From contig DASVDR010000020.1 in NCBI GenBank assembly GCA_036381015.1, positions 36,338-100,337 on the forward strand: a stretch of 64,000 nt of DNA, in the 5' to 3' direction. Below are positions 6,812-14,996 of this stretch, one piece after another. The notes under the pieces were generated by a model. The model did not search any database and was not told the DNA's origin. It saw only the letters and a list, made by a program, of their open reading frames with translations. The number at the start of each line of letters is the position of its first letter. Positions within the stretch are counted from its first letter, which is position 1. Source of the DNA: Gammaproteobacteria bacterium (lineage in GTDB: Bacteria > Pseudomonadota > Gammaproteobacteria > Steroidobacterales > Rariloculaceae). The position numbers and the translations under genes were made by a program.

Positions 6812-8743
6812 ATGCCCGAGCTTGCCGATGTCTTCAGCCCGACCGGCGCGCTGGCCCGGCGGCTGCCCGGCTTTACATATCGGGAAGCTCAGGAGCGAAT
6901 GGCCGGCATCGTTGCCGATGCTGTGGCCGCCGGCGAGCACGTCGCGATCGAGGCCGGCACGGGGATCGGCAAGACCTTCGCCTACCTCGTGCCCGCGCTC
7001 TTGTCCGGGCGCCGCGTGATCGTCTCCACCGGCACGCGCACGCTTCAGGATCAGCTCTATCGACGCGATCTGCCGCTCCTCGGCCGCGTGCTCGGGCGGC
7101 CGGTGGACGTCGCGCTGCTGAAGGGGCGCAACAACTACTTGTGCCGCCATCGTCTCGAGCTCGCGCTCCGCGGCGGCACGCTGAGCGCCGAGGCCGCCGC
7201 GGCGCTGGAGACGGTTCGGGTATGGAGCAATGCCGGCGGCAGCGGTGACCTCGGCGAGCTCGAGGATCTGCCGGAGGACGATCCGCTCCGCGGCTGGATC
7301 ACGTCGACCGTCGACAACTGCCTCGGCGGGCGCTGCGAGCTCTTCGATCGCTGCTTCGTGCTCGCCGCCCGCCGGGCGGCGCTCGCGGCGCAAGTCGTGA
7401 TCGTCAATCATCACCTGCTGCTCGCCGATCTCGCGCTCAAGGAGTCGGGCTTCGGCGAGCTGCTGCCCGGGGCGGAGGCGGTCGTCGTCGACGAGGCGCA
7501 TCTGCTGCCGGACATCGCGCAGCAGTTCTACGGCGTCGGCGTGTCGAGCCGCGAGCTCGAGCTGCTGGCGCGCGACGCGGTCGCGGAGGCACGCGCGGCG
7601 GCGGCCGGCACGGCCGTCGAGGCCGGCGCCGAGGCGCTTGTCGCGGCCGCGGGCGACGTGCGGATCGCCGCGGGACGCGAGCCGGCCGGCCGCGTGCCGT
7701 GGGCCGGCGTCTCACCCGAGCTCGCCGAGCGGCTCGGCGCCTGGACGGACCGCCTCGCGGCGCTCGAAGCCGCGCTCGTCGAGGTCCAGGACGCGGCCGC
7801 CGGGCTCGCGCGTCTCGCGGAGCGCTGCCGCGACGCGTCCGCGCGCCTCGGGGCCGTGCTCGGCGCGGACGCCGAGCGCGGCCTGCGCTGGCTCGATCGC
7901 TCGCCGCGCGCGGTCAGCGCGCACTGGACGCCGCTCGACGTCGGCGCATCGCTTTCGGCCTCGATCGAGGCGCAGGGCGGCGCGTGGGTATTCGCGTCCG
8001 CAACGCTCGCGGTCGGCGACGATTTCTCGCACTTCCTGAAGCGGATCGGCTTGCCGCGGGCCGCCTCGCACGTGCTGCCGAGCCCGTTCGACTATCGGCG
8101 CAACGCGCGGCTCTACCTGCCCCAGGGGCTGCCCGACCCGAGCCGCGAGGGCTACGTCGATGCGCTGCTGCACGCGGTGTGGCCGATCGTCGAGGCCGCG
8201 GGCGGCGGCGCTTTCCTTCTCTTCACGAGCTACCGCGCGCTGCATGCCGCGCAAGCGTGGATCGAGCTGCGCGAGGCGCCGGGCCCGGTGCTCGTGCAGG
8301 GCACGGGCCCGCGCAATCGGCTTCTAGAGCGGTTTCGCGCCGACGGCTCCGCGTTGCTGCTCGGGACGGGTAGCTTCTGGCAGGGCGTGGACGTACGCGG
8401 CCCGGCGCTTCGCGTCGTCGTGATCGACAAGCTGCCGTTCGCGGTGCCGAGCGACCCGCTCGTGCAGGCGCGGCTGAACGCGATCCGGCGCGACGGCGGG
8501 GATCCGTTCGTCGAGTCGCAGCTGCCGGAGGCCGTGCTCGCGCTGAAGCAGGGCGTCGGGCGGCTGATCCGCGATTTCGACGATCGCGGGCTCATCGTGC
8601 TCGGGGACCCGCGCATCCGCACGCGCCCTTACGGACGCGCGTTCGTCGACAGCCTGCCGGAGATGCCGCTCATCGACGAGCTCGACGAGGCGATCGCGTT
8701 CGCGCAAACCCTGCGCTCCGCTCGGCCGGAGCTCGTAGGATGA
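6812..8743 (+). CDS. yoaA: ATP-dependent DNA helicase YoaA (DinG/XPD-like, Fe-S)
   Basis: 643 residues, a superfamily 2 helicase of the XPD/DinG type. Walker A is EAGTGIGKTFAY (about residues 46-58) and the DEAH box is VVDEAHLLPD (about 224-233). Four cysteines (Cys111, Cys170, Cys175, Cys181) lie between the first helicase motifs and would bind a 4Fe-4S cluster. The C-terminal half has LGTGSFWQGVDVRG and GVGRLIRDFDDRG (motifs V and VI). Length and the absence of an exonuclease domain fit YoaA rather than full DinG. TATAGT at 6799-6804 lies just before the ATG. The stop overlaps tsaB by 4 nt (ATGA), the usual gammaproteobacterial yoaA-tsaB order. Confidence 0.93.
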   Translation: MPELADVFSPTGALARRLPGFTYREAQERMAGIVADAVAAGEHVAIEAGTGIGKTFAYLVPALLSGRRVIVSTGTRTLQDQLYRRDLPLLGRVLGRPVDVALLKGRNNYLCRHRLELALRGGTLSAEAAAALETVRVWSNAGGSGDLGELEDLPEDDPLRGWITSTVDNCLGGRCELFDRCFVLAARRAALAAQVVIVNHHLLLADLALKESGFGELLPGAEAVVVDEAHLLPDIAQQFYGVGVSSRELELLARDAVAEARAAAAGTAVEAGAEALVAAAGDVRIAAGREPAGRVPWAGVSPELAERLGAWTDRLAALEAALVEVQDAAAGLARLAERCRDASARLGAVLGADAERGLRWLDRSPRAVSAHWTPLDVGASLSASIEAQGGAWVFASATLAVGDDFSHFLKRIGLPRAASHVLPSPFDYRRNARLYLPQGLPDPSREGYVDALLHAVWPIVEAAGGGAFLLFTSYRALHAAQAWIELREAPGPVLVQGTGPRNRLLERFRADGSALLLGTGSFWQGVDVRGPALRVVVIDKLPFAVPSDPLVQARLNAIRRDGGDPFVESQLPEAVLALKQGVGRLIRDFDDRGLIVLGDPRIRTRPYGRAFVDSLPEMPLIDELDEAIAFAQTLRSARPELVG

Positions 8744-9429
8744 AAATTCTCGCGCTCGAGACGTCGAGCCGCGTCGGCTCGATCGCGCTGCTCGACGGCA
8801 CGGCGGTGACGGAGCGGCTCATCGCCTCGCCGCGCGAGCAGACCGACCTCGTGCTGCCGCTCGTCGACGAGCTGCTCGCGGACGCGGGCCTCGCCCTTCG
8901 CGATCTCGACGCGATCGCCTTCGGGCGCGGCCCGGGCTCGTTCACCGGGCTGCGGATCGCGGCGGCCGTCGCGCAGGGGCTCGCGCTCTCGGCGGGCCTC
9001 GAGGTCGCGGCCGTCTCGAGCCTCGAGGCGCTCGCGCAGCGCGCCTGGCGCGAGCTCGGGATCGACGACGCGCTGATTCTGGTCGACGCGCGGATGCGCG
9101 AGGTCTACCTCGCGCATTATGTCGTGCGCGACGGCCGCGCCGAGCGGATCGGCGACGAGCGTCTCGTCGCGCCGGAAGCGGTCGAGGCGCCGAAGGCGGC
9201 AGCCGGCGCGCCGGCGGCGCGCTGGTCGGCCGTCGGGGACGGCTGGGCCGCCTACGCCGACGAGCTTGCGCCCGTGCTTGCCGGGAGCCGCCGCGTCGCC
9301 GCGGAGCTCGTGCCGTCGGCCCGCGACGTGCTCGTTCGCGCCGCCGCCGACGTCGCCCGCGGCCGCCTCCTTGCGCCCGAGGCCGCCCTGCCGACGTACC
9401 TCCGCGACGAGGGCGCCTGGCGCCGGTGA
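8740..9429 (+). CDS. tsaB: tRNA threonylcarbamoyladenosine biosynthesis protein TsaB
   Basis: 229 residues. TsaB is the non-catalytic partner of TsaD in the complex that makes t6A37 on ANN-decoding tRNAs. The N-terminus MKILALETSS, the loop AFGRGPGSFTGLRI (about 62-75) and the LVDARMREVYLA strand are family signatures of the ASKHA fold. The start overlaps the yoaA stop (ATGA), so translation is coupled. It is followed within a few bases by a degenerate REP-like element. Confidence 0.95.
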   Translation: MKILALETSSRVGSIALLDGTAVTERLIASPREQTDLVLPLVDELLADAGLALRDLDAIAFGRGPGSFTGLRIAAAVAQGLALSAGLEVAAVSSLEALAQRAWRELGIDDALILVDARMREVYLAHYVVRDGRAERIGDERLVAPEAVEAPKAAAGAPAARWSAVGDGWAAYADELAPVLAGSRRVAAELVPSARDVLVRAAADVARGRLLAPEAALPTYLRDEGAWRR

Positions 9430-9436
9430 CCTCGCC

Positions 9437-9489
9437 AAAAAATGGTGTCAGACACGATTTTTCGAAACATGGTGCCTGACCCTTTTTTT
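9437..9489. repeat. REP-like pair, diverged, downstream of tsaB
   Basis: Two imperfect copies: TGGTGTCAGACACGA flanked by A6 and T5, and ATGGTGCCTGACCC followed by T7. The second has lost several symmetric positions compared with the intact GGTGTC(A/T)GACACC core, so it looks like an older copy. The final T run still suits termination of yoaA-tsaB before the phoB promoter. Confidence 0.75.
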
Positions 9490-9528
9490 CGGGGCGCGCG
9501 ACGCCGTTTTCGCGGCGAATTCATCGGC

Positions 9529-9546
9529 CTGTAACATATCCGCACT
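9529..9546 (+). promoter_or_regulatory. candidate PHO box upstream of phoB
   Basis: CTGTAAC-ATAT-CCGCACT has the 7-4-7 layout of a PhoB-binding PHO box (consensus CTGTCAT, 4 nt A/T-rich, CTGTCAT); the first half-site matches better than the second. The same GTAACAT(A/T)T core occurs before pstS. Its position agrees with autoregulation of phoBR and argues for the phoB start at 9580 rather than 9550. Confidence 0.45.
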
Positions 9547-9579
9547 CTAATGGCGGCGAGCTCCGTCGACGGACCACGG

Positions 9580-10272
9580 ATGACCGGAAAACGAGCACTG
9601 ATCGTCGAGGACGAGCAGCCGATACGCGACCTGCTCGCGCACGCTTTGGGCCGCGCGGGCTACACGGTCGTCGCCGGCGCGACCGGGGCGGAAGCGCGCG
9701 CGGCGATCGTCGACCGCTATCCGGACGTGATCGTCATGGATTGGATGCTCCCGGACGTCAGCGGCCTCGAGCTCACCCGCCAGCTGAAGCGCGACCCGGC
9801 GACACGCGAGATTCCGATCATCATGCTGACCGCGCGAGCGCAGGAGGACGACCGCGTCGCGGGCCTCGAGGGCGGCGCCGACGATTACGTCGTGAAGCCG
9901 TTCTCGCCGCGCGAGCTCGTCGCGCGCATCCGCGCGGTGATGCGTCGAGGATCGCCGGCCGAGGACGAGGTCGTGACGGTCGGGGACTTGCAGCTCGACA
10001 CCGCCCAGCACCGCGTCACGGCAGGCGGCGAGGAGATCGCGCTCGCGCCCGCCGAGTTCCGGCTGCTGCGCTTCTTCATGGAGCATCCGGACCGCGTCTA
10101 CAGCCGCGCGCAGGTGCTCGACCGCGTATGGGGCGGGAATGTCTACATCGAGGAGCGCACGGTCGACGTGCACGTCCGTCGGCTGCGTCAAGCTTTGACC
10201 CCGTACGGATACGATAAACTGATCCGCACCGTCCGCGGCGCCGGGTACCGCTTTTCGCCGGACAGCGCGTGA
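9580..10272 (+). CDS. phoB: phosphate regulon response regulator PhoB
   Basis: 230 residues, OmpR/PhoB family. The receiver domain (1-~120) has the acidic pocket Glu10/Asp11, phosphoacceptor Asp54 (VIVMDWMLPD), and the switch residues MLTARAQ and VVKPFSPREL. The C-terminal winged helix (about 130-228) has the recognition segment YIEERTVDVHVRRLRQAL. I use the ATG at 9580 because MTGKRALIVEDEQPIRDL aligns with known PhoB N-termini; an in-frame ATG at 9550 would start 3 nt after the candidate PHO box. The gene overlaps phoR by 4 nt. With phosphate limitation PhoR phosphorylates it to activate pst and pho genes. Confidence 0.95.
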   Translation: MTGKRALIVEDEQPIRDLLAHALGRAGYTVVAGATGAEARAAIVDRYPDVIVMDWMLPDVSGLELTRQLKRDPATREIPIIMLTARAQEDDRVAGLEGGADDYVVKPFSPRELVARIRAVMRRGSPAEDEVVTVGDLQLDTAQHRVTAGGEEIALAPAEFRLLRFFMEHPDRVYSRAQVLDRVWGGNVYIEERTVDVHVRRLRQALTPYGYDKLIRTVRGAGYRFSPDSA

Positions 10273-11597
10273 GACTGCCGAAACGCTGGGCTTCGCAACT
10301 CGGGTTCCTCGCAGCATGGCTCGCCTGCGCCGTGCTGCTCGGCCTGTGGTTCGGCGGCGTGAGCTGGTGGCTCGCGGCGGCGCTCGCGCTTTACGTGGCG
10401 CACGTGCTGCGCAACGTCTACTTGCTCGACCGCGTGCTGAACGGCGAGCGGCGCGCGCCGTCGTTCGAGACGCGGGGCCTCTGGGCCGAGATGTTCGCCC
10501 GCATCGACAAGATCAGGACGAAGGCGCGCAACCGCAAGAAGAAGTACCATCGCCTGCTGCGCGAGGTGTGGGACAGCACCGGTGCGCTCAACGACGCCGG
10601 CATCATCCTGAACGCGGAGCACGAGATCCTCTGGTTCAATCCCGCCGCGACGCGTCTGCTCGGCCTCGATCCGGCCCGCGACATCGGCAACCGCATCGAC
10701 AACCTCGTGCGGCATCCGGCCTTCGTGCGCTCGTTGAGCGGCTCGAAGGGCGAGGACATCGTGATTCCGTCGCCGCACCGGCCGGATACGTGGCTCGCCG
10801 TGCAGCTGATCCCGTACGGCCAGAGCCAGCGCCTCGCGATCATCCGCGACGTCACGCGCGCGAAGAAGCTCGAGACGATGCGCCGGGACTTCGTCGCGAA
10901 CGCGTCACACGAGCTGCGCTCGCCGCTCACCGTCATCAACGGGTATCTCGACTCGCTCGCGGACGACCCGGATCTCCCCGCGAGCTGGGCCGCGCCGATC
11001 GCCGAGATGCGCCGCCAGGCGGACCGGATGACGCAGATCCTCACGGATCTGATCGAGCTCACCCGCCTCGAGTCCGCCGACCGCAAGGCGCCGCACGAGC
11101 TCGTGGACGTCGCGCGCATGCTCGAGACGATCGTCGAGGAGCTCGCGAAACGCGGCGACGCGCCGCCGATCGCGCTTCGCGTCGATCACGAGATCGGCCT
11201 GCTCGGCAGCGACGCGGAGCTGCACTCCGTCTGCTACAACCTGATCCATAACGCCGTGCGTTTCACGCCGCGGACCGGGCGCATCGACGTCGAGTGGCGC
11301 GCCGAGGACGGCGCCGCGGTGCTCGTCGTCGCGGACACGGGCATCGGCATCCCGGAGGATCAGATACCGCGCATCACCGAGCGGTTTTACCGCGTGGATC
11401 CGGGGCGCTCGCGCGCCACCGGAGGCACCGGGCTCGGCCTTGCGATCGTCAAGCACGCGCTGCAGCGGCACGGCGCGACGCTCGAGATCGAAAGCCGCGA
11501 AGGGGAGGGCAGCACCTTCACGTGCCGCTTTCCGCCCGCGCGCACGGCTCGGCGCGGGGTCGACGCGCGGCGATCGTCCGAGCGAGCCGTCGTATAA
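10269..11597 (+). CDS. phoR: phosphate regulon sensor histidine kinase PhoR
   Basis: 442 residues. Two N-terminal hydrophobic segments (about residues 8-45) anchor it in the inner membrane with almost no periplasmic loop, as in PhoR, which senses phosphate through PstSCAB/PhoU. A charged linker leads to a PAS domain (NDAGIILNAEHEILWFNPAA), then the HisKA box with His214 in ASHELRSPLT. The ATPase domain has N (NLIHNAVRFTP), G1 (VADTGIGIP), F (ERFYRVD) and G2 (GGTGLGLAIVKH) boxes. GTG start overlapping the phoB stop. TATAAT overlaps its stop codon and may drive phoU. Confidence 0.95.
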   Translation: MRLPKRWASQLGFLAAWLACAVLLGLWFGGVSWWLAAALALYVAHVLRNVYLLDRVLNGERRAPSFETRGLWAEMFARIDKIRTKARNRKKKYHRLLREVWDSTGALNDAGIILNAEHEILWFNPAATRLLGLDPARDIGNRIDNLVRHPAFVRSLSGSKGEDIVIPSPHRPDTWLAVQLIPYGQSQRLAIIRDVTRAKKLETMRRDFVANASHELRSPLTVINGYLDSLADDPDLPASWAAPIAEMRRQADRMTQILTDLIELTRLESADRKAPHELVDVARMLETIVEELAKRGDAPPIALRVDHEIGLLGSDAELHSVCYNLIHNAVRFTPRTGRIDVEWRAEDGAAVLVVADTGIGIPEDQIPRITERFYRVDPGRSRATGGTGLGLAIVKHALQRHGATLEIESREGEGSTFTCRFPPARTARRGVDARRSSERAVV

Positions 11598-11598
11598 T
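11593..11598 (+). promoter_or_regulatory. isolated -10 hexamer before phoU
   Basis: A perfect TATAAT spans the phoR stop codon, 52 nt before the phoU ATG. No convincing -35 lies 16-18 bp upstream, so this could be chance or an activator-dependent promoter allowing phoU to be made separately from phoBR. Confidence 0.25.
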
Positions 11599-11650
11599 CG
11601 CCAATTCTGCGCAATCTCCGCGGCTGCGGCTGCGGGAGGAGCGAGGCCAG

Positions 11651-12391
11651 ATGGAAGTCGAAGACCTGGGTCATCACATCTCCCGGCGCTTCAACGAGGA
11701 TCTCGAGCGCATTCGCAACGCCGTTCTGACGATGGGCGGCCTCGTCGAAGACCAGCTCGACCGCGGCATGCGCGCGCTGATCGAGGCGGACAGCGAGCTT
11801 GGCCTGCGCGTGGCGGAGGACGACGCGAAGGTCAACCGCATGGAGGTCGGGATCGACGAGGAATGCAGCCGAATTCTGGCCACGCGGGCCCCCGCGGCCG
11901 GGGATCTTCGTCTGATCATCGCCGTGATCAAGACGATCACCGACCTCGAGCGGGTCGGCGACGAGGCGGAGAAGATCGGCGTGCTCGCGGCGCGCTTGGC
12001 GGGCATCGAGCGGCCGTCAACGAACTATCGGGAGCTGCGCAATCTCGCGCAGCACGTGAAGGAGATGCTGCGCGGCGCGCTCGACGCGTTCGCGCGGCTC
12101 GACGCGAACGCGGCGCTCGCCGTCGTGAAGGCGGACGACGCGGTCGACGAGGAATACGAGTCGATCTATCGACAAGGCATCACGTTCATGATCGAGGACC
12201 CGCGCACGATATCGCGCGTCATGGACTCGATGTGGGTGGCGCGCTCGCTCGAGCGGATCGGCGATCATGCGAAGAACATCGGCGAGTACGTGATCTACAT
12301 GGTGCACGGGAAGGATTTGCGATACACCGGCTTGAAGAACATCGAGGCCGAGGTTCAGCTCGCCGCGCAGCGGCGCGAGGGCGGCTCGTGA
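11651..12391 (+). CDS. phoU: phosphate signalling regulator PhoU
   Basis: 246 residues, two PhoU three-helix bundles. Each half carries the metal-binding signature: D(L)ERVGDEAEKIG in the first and SLERIGDHAKNIGEYV in the second, the typical (E/D)-R-(I/V)-(G/A)-D pattern. PhoU links the Pst transporter to PhoR and represses the regulon in high phosphate. The ATG at 11651 follows GGAGGAGCGAGG and gives the family N-terminus with an early HHISRRFNEDLERI. It is placed after phoBR rather than after pstB, its usual partner. Confidence 0.95.
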   Translation: MEVEDLGHHISRRFNEDLERIRNAVLTMGGLVEDQLDRGMRALIEADSELGLRVAEDDAKVNRMEVGIDEECSRILATRAPAAGDLRLIIAVIKTITDLERVGDEAEKIGVLAARLAGIERPSTNYRELRNLAQHVKEMLRGALDAFARLDANAALAVVKADDAVDEEYESIYRQGITFMIEDPRTISRVMDSMWVARSLERIGDHAKNIGEYVIYMVHGKDLRYTGLKNIEAEVQLAAQRREGGS

Positions 12392-12927
12392 TCGCGGCGG
12401 TCGGGGAGGGCGCGTCTCCGCGCTGGATCGCCACGCGCACGCACCGTCGGCTGCTGAACGCGCTCGGCGTCGTGATCGTCGCGGGATTGATGGGCTACGC
12501 GCTCTATGCGCAGCACGTCCTCGGGCTCGAGCCGTGCCCGCTCTGCATCTTCCAGCGCATCGCGATGATCGGGCTCGGCTTCGTGTTCCTCGCCGGGGCC
12601 CTGCACGCGCCCGTCGGCCTGGGCGCGCGCGCTTATGCGGGGCTCGGGCTCGTCGTCGCGGCGGTCGGCATCGGAATCGCCGCCCGCCACGTCTACCTGC
12701 AGAATCTGCCGCCGGACGCGATTCCCGCCTGCGGCCCCGGGCTCGGCTACATCTTCGACGCGTTCCCCGTGCTCGAGGCGCTGCGGATGGTGTTCACGGG
12801 CTCCGGCGAGTGCGCCGAGGTGAACTGGTCCTTCCTCGGCCTCAGCATGCCCGCCTGGGTCCTGATCTGGTTCGTGATCCTCGGCGCGCTTGCCGTCGCC
12901 GCGAACTGGCGCCGCGTCGCCCGCTGA
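12388..12927 (+). CDS. dsbB: disulfide bond formation protein DsbB
   Basis: 179 residues, four predicted transmembrane helices. DsbB reoxidises periplasmic DsbA and passes electrons to quinone. Both essential pairs are visible: Cys50-Cys53 in EPCPLCIFQR in the first periplasmic loop, and Cys115/Cys142 (PACGPGLGYIF and GSGECAEVNW) in the second. The GTG start overlaps the phoU stop (GTGA), so it is probably translated from the phoU transcript; a link between phosphate control and DsbB is not implied by anything else. It is followed by a REP pair. Confidence 0.93.
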   Translation: MIAAVGEGASPRWIATRTHRRLLNALGVVIVAGLMGYALYAQHVLGLEPCPLCIFQRIAMIGLGFVFLAGALHAPVGLGARAYAGLGLVVAAVGIGIAARHVYLQNLPPDAIPACGPGLGYIFDAFPVLEALRMVFTGSGECAEVNWSFLGLSMPAWVLIWFVILGALAVAANWRRVAR

Positions 12928-12931
12928 CCGC

Positions 12932-12984
12932 AAAAAAGGTGTCAGACACCTTTTCGAAAAAAATGGTGTCTGACACCCTTTTTT
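12932..12984. repeat. REP-like pair, left flank of the RAYT gene
   Basis: Two intact palindromes in tandem: A6-GGTGTCAGACACC-T4 and A7-TGGTGTCTGACACCC-T6, joined by CG. It begins 4 nt after the dsbB stop and ends 11 nt before the RAYT stop, so it may serve as terminator for both convergent genes. With the pair at 13802-13853 it brackets the RAYT gene. Confidence 0.88.
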
Positions 12985-12995
12985 GGGCGCGAAGC

Positions 12996-13697
12996 CTATT
13001 CGTCTGCGCCCTTCTGCGGACGGCGCTTCGGCGGACGCCCTCGCCTGCCGCTCCCGAGCGGGCGTTTCAGCGCAGTCTCGACCTGCCGGCGAAAGTCGTC
13101 GCTACCGGTCGGCAGCCCTTTCCGCACGCTCTCGCGGAGGTCCTGCAATAGGCTTTCCGGCAAGGCATCTTGGACCAGCCCCCGATACCGCTCCGCCCGT
13201 CCGCGCGGAGTGATCCCGAGTGAATCGTAAGTGGGATGCGGCGTGATCAAGACCGAGGGGGCTCCCGTCGAGTTCACCCGGTAGCTGCTCCAACGGTAGT
13301 CGTCCGGCCGCTTCGTGATGCCCGCTCGAACCGGGTTCAGCTCGATGTAGCGGTAGCACGCCAGGCAGTACCGGTCGGAGTCGATCGGCGATGATTTGAA
13401 ACGGCCCTCCCAGAGGCTGCCGGTCCGGCCGTATCGGGCATTGATCCGCCGGGAGTAGATGCCGGCAACGTATTGGAGCGTCAGCGAAACTCCGTTCGGC
13501 CGACCCTGGGTGAGCAGTAAGTGGACGTGGTTCGTCATCAGCACGTAAGCATGAACGCGCGTCTCGTATCGGGCCGCGGCGGTCGTGAGCAGATCGAGAT
13601 AGTGGAAGTAGTCCTCGCGGTCGAAGAACGCCCGGGCGCGATTGTGGCCGCGCTGCACGACGTGCAGCGTGATGCCGGGCATGGTGACACGGGGCAT
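12996..13697 (-). CDS. REP-associated tyrosine transposase (RAYT)
   Basis: 233 residues, Y1/HUH single-strand DNA transposase of the TnpA_REP group. The HUH-type pair is His57/His59 in MTNHVHLLL, preceded by the family opening ITLHVVQRGHNRARAFFDREDY. The catalytic tyrosine lies in CYRYIELNPVRAGI (Tyr115 or Tyr117), and WEGRFKSS precedes it as in other RAYTs. The tail is basic (GRRGRPPKRRP). I place the start at 13697; the open frame extends to 13847, but that extension translates REP sequence. RAYTs are domesticated transposases that spread REP/BIME palindromes. It is bracketed by paired copies of the palindrome found at six further loci here, so those are its likely substrates. Confidence 0.9.
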   Translation of the reverse strand: MPRVTMPGITLHVVQRGHNRARAFFDREDYFHYLDLLTTAAARYETRVHAYVLMTNHVHLLLTQGRPNGVSLTLQYVAGIYSRRINARYGRTGSLWEGRFKSSPIDSDRYCLACYRYIELNPVRAGITKRPDDYRWSSYRVNSTGAPSVLITPHPTYDSLGITPRGRAERYRGLVQDALPESLLQDLRESVRKGLPTGSDDFRRQVETALKRPLGSGRRGRPPKRRPQKGADE

Positions 13698-13801
13698 CCG
13701 GGACATGCGCGGAGCGAAGGCGTTGGAAGGCGACAGTCTGACGACAGACGCCCGCCGACGTGAGGACTGATTTCGGCCGCTGCACCGAGAAAGGCGTCCC
13801 C

Positions 13802-13853
13802 AAAAAAAGGTGTCTGACACCTTTTTCGCGGAAAAGGTGTCTGACACCTTTTT
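13802..13853. repeat. REP-like pair, right flank of the RAYT gene and 3' end of dapE
   Basis: Two intact copies, A7-GGTGTCTGACACC-T5 and A4-GGTGTCTGACACC-T5, separated by CGCGG. The second ends 1 nt before the dapE stop (13855). Because dapE runs on the minus strand, the element is directly 3' of it and can terminate it before the RAYT gene, which runs the same way. Confidence 0.88.
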
Positions 13854-13854
13854 C

Positions 13855-14985
13855 TCAGGTCAGCAGAAGCTCGGCGATGCGGAAGTAGATGCGCTCGAGG
13901 CGCAGGAGGTCCTCGACCGCGACGTGCTCGTCGACTTTGTGGATCGTCGCGTTGACCGGACCGAGCTCGACCACGTCGATCCCGTACGGCGCGATGAACC
14001 GACCGTCGGACGTGCCGCCGCTCGTCGATAGCGCCGGCTCGAAGCCCCTCTCCTCCGCGACCGCCTGCCGCACCGTCTCGGTGAGCCGCCCTTCCTTCGT
14101 CAGGAACGGCCGCCCGGCCACGCGCCACTTGATCTCGTAATCGATGCCGAGCCGCCGGAGCTCCGACTCGACGCGCGCGGACAGCGATTCCGCGCTCCAC
14201 TCCGTCGAGTAGCGGAAGTTGAACCGGCACTTGAGCTCGCCGGGCACGACGTTCGGCGCGCCGGCGTCCGCGTGCACGTTCACCATCTGAAACGTCGTCG
14301 GCGGGAAATGCGCATTGCCGCGATCCAGCGGCTCCCGCGTGATCGACGCGACGAAGCGGGCGAACGCGTGCATCGGATTCTCCGCCGCGAGCGGATACGC
14401 GACGTGGCCCTGTGTGCCGCGGATCGTCATCAATCCGGACAGCGAGCCCCGGCGTCCGATCCGGACGGTATCGCCGAGCCGCTCGCTGCTCGAGGGCTCG
14501 CCGACGACGCAGTAGTCGAAAAGCTCTCCGCGGGCCGCGAGCCGCTCCATGACCTTCACCGTCCCGTCGTCGGCCGCGCCTTCCTCGTCGCTCGTGACGA
14601 GGAGCCCGAGCGAGCCGCGCGCGTCGGGGTGAGCGGCCGCGAAGCGCTCGGCGGCCTTGACCATCGCCGCGAGGCTCCCCTTCATGTCCGCGGCTCCGCG
14701 CCCGATCAGCCGGCCGTCGCGCACGGTGGCGCCGAACGGCGGATCGCTCCACAGGTTGTCGGGCCCCGCCGGCACGACGTCGGTATGCCCGGCGAACACG
14801 AGAACCGGGGCGGCTCGCCCGCGGCGCAGCCACAGGTTGTCGACGGGCCCGAAACGCATCCGCTCGGCCGTGAAACCGGCCGGCTCGAGCGTTTCGGCGA
14901 TCAGCTCCTGGCAGCCCGCGTCGTCGGGCGTGACGGAGGCGCGCTCGATCAGCGCGCGCGCAAGCTCGACCACGTCGTGCGTCAC
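13855..14985 (-). CDS. dapE: succinyl-diaminopimelate desuccinylase
   Basis: 376 residues, M20 zinc peptidase family. It releases succinate from N-succinyl-LL-diaminopimelate in the lysine/peptidoglycan branch that also uses DapD (25382-26206). Zinc ligands and catalytic residues are in place: His67 and Asp69 in FAGHTDVVP, GRGAADMKGS, the TSDEEG general base, YCVVGEPSS, and the C-terminal TSGGTSDGRFI and GPVNATIHK. I chose GTG 14985 since it matches the length and N-terminus of E. coli DapE (VVELARALI...SVTPDDAGCQ); a TTG six codons upstream is the alternative. It is divergent from pstS. Confidence 0.96.
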   Translation of the reverse strand: MTHDVVELARALIERASVTPDDAGCQELIAETLEPAGFTAERMRFGPVDNLWLRRGRAAPVLVFAGHTDVVPAGPDNLWSDPPFGATVRDGRLIGRGAADMKGSLAAMVKAAERFAAAHPDARGSLGLLVTSDEEGAADDGTVKVMERLAARGELFDYCVVGEPSSSERLGDTVRIGRRGSLSGLMTIRGTQGHVAYPLAAENPMHAFARFVASITREPLDRGNAHFPPTTFQMVNVHADAGAPNVVPGELKCRFNFRYSTEWSAESLSARVESELRRLGIDYEIKWRVAGRPFLTKEGRLTETVRQAVAEERGFEPALSTSGGTSDGRFIAPYGIDVVELGPVNATIHKVDEHVAVEDLLRLERIYFRIAELLLT

Positions 14986-14996
14986 CCCGGCCCCTC

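Noticed and set aside
9550-9579. Ten-codon-longer PhoB from ATG 9550
   Set aside because: It would begin 3 nt after the candidate PHO box, lacks a ribosome-binding site and adds residues not seen in PhoB proteins; ATG 9580 fits the family.
13698-13847. N-terminal extension of the RAYT frame beginning with SDTF-type peptide
   Set aside because: It is translation through the REP palindrome (GTG TCT GAC ACC TTT). Similar false N-termini arise at every REP copy, so the start was placed at 13697.
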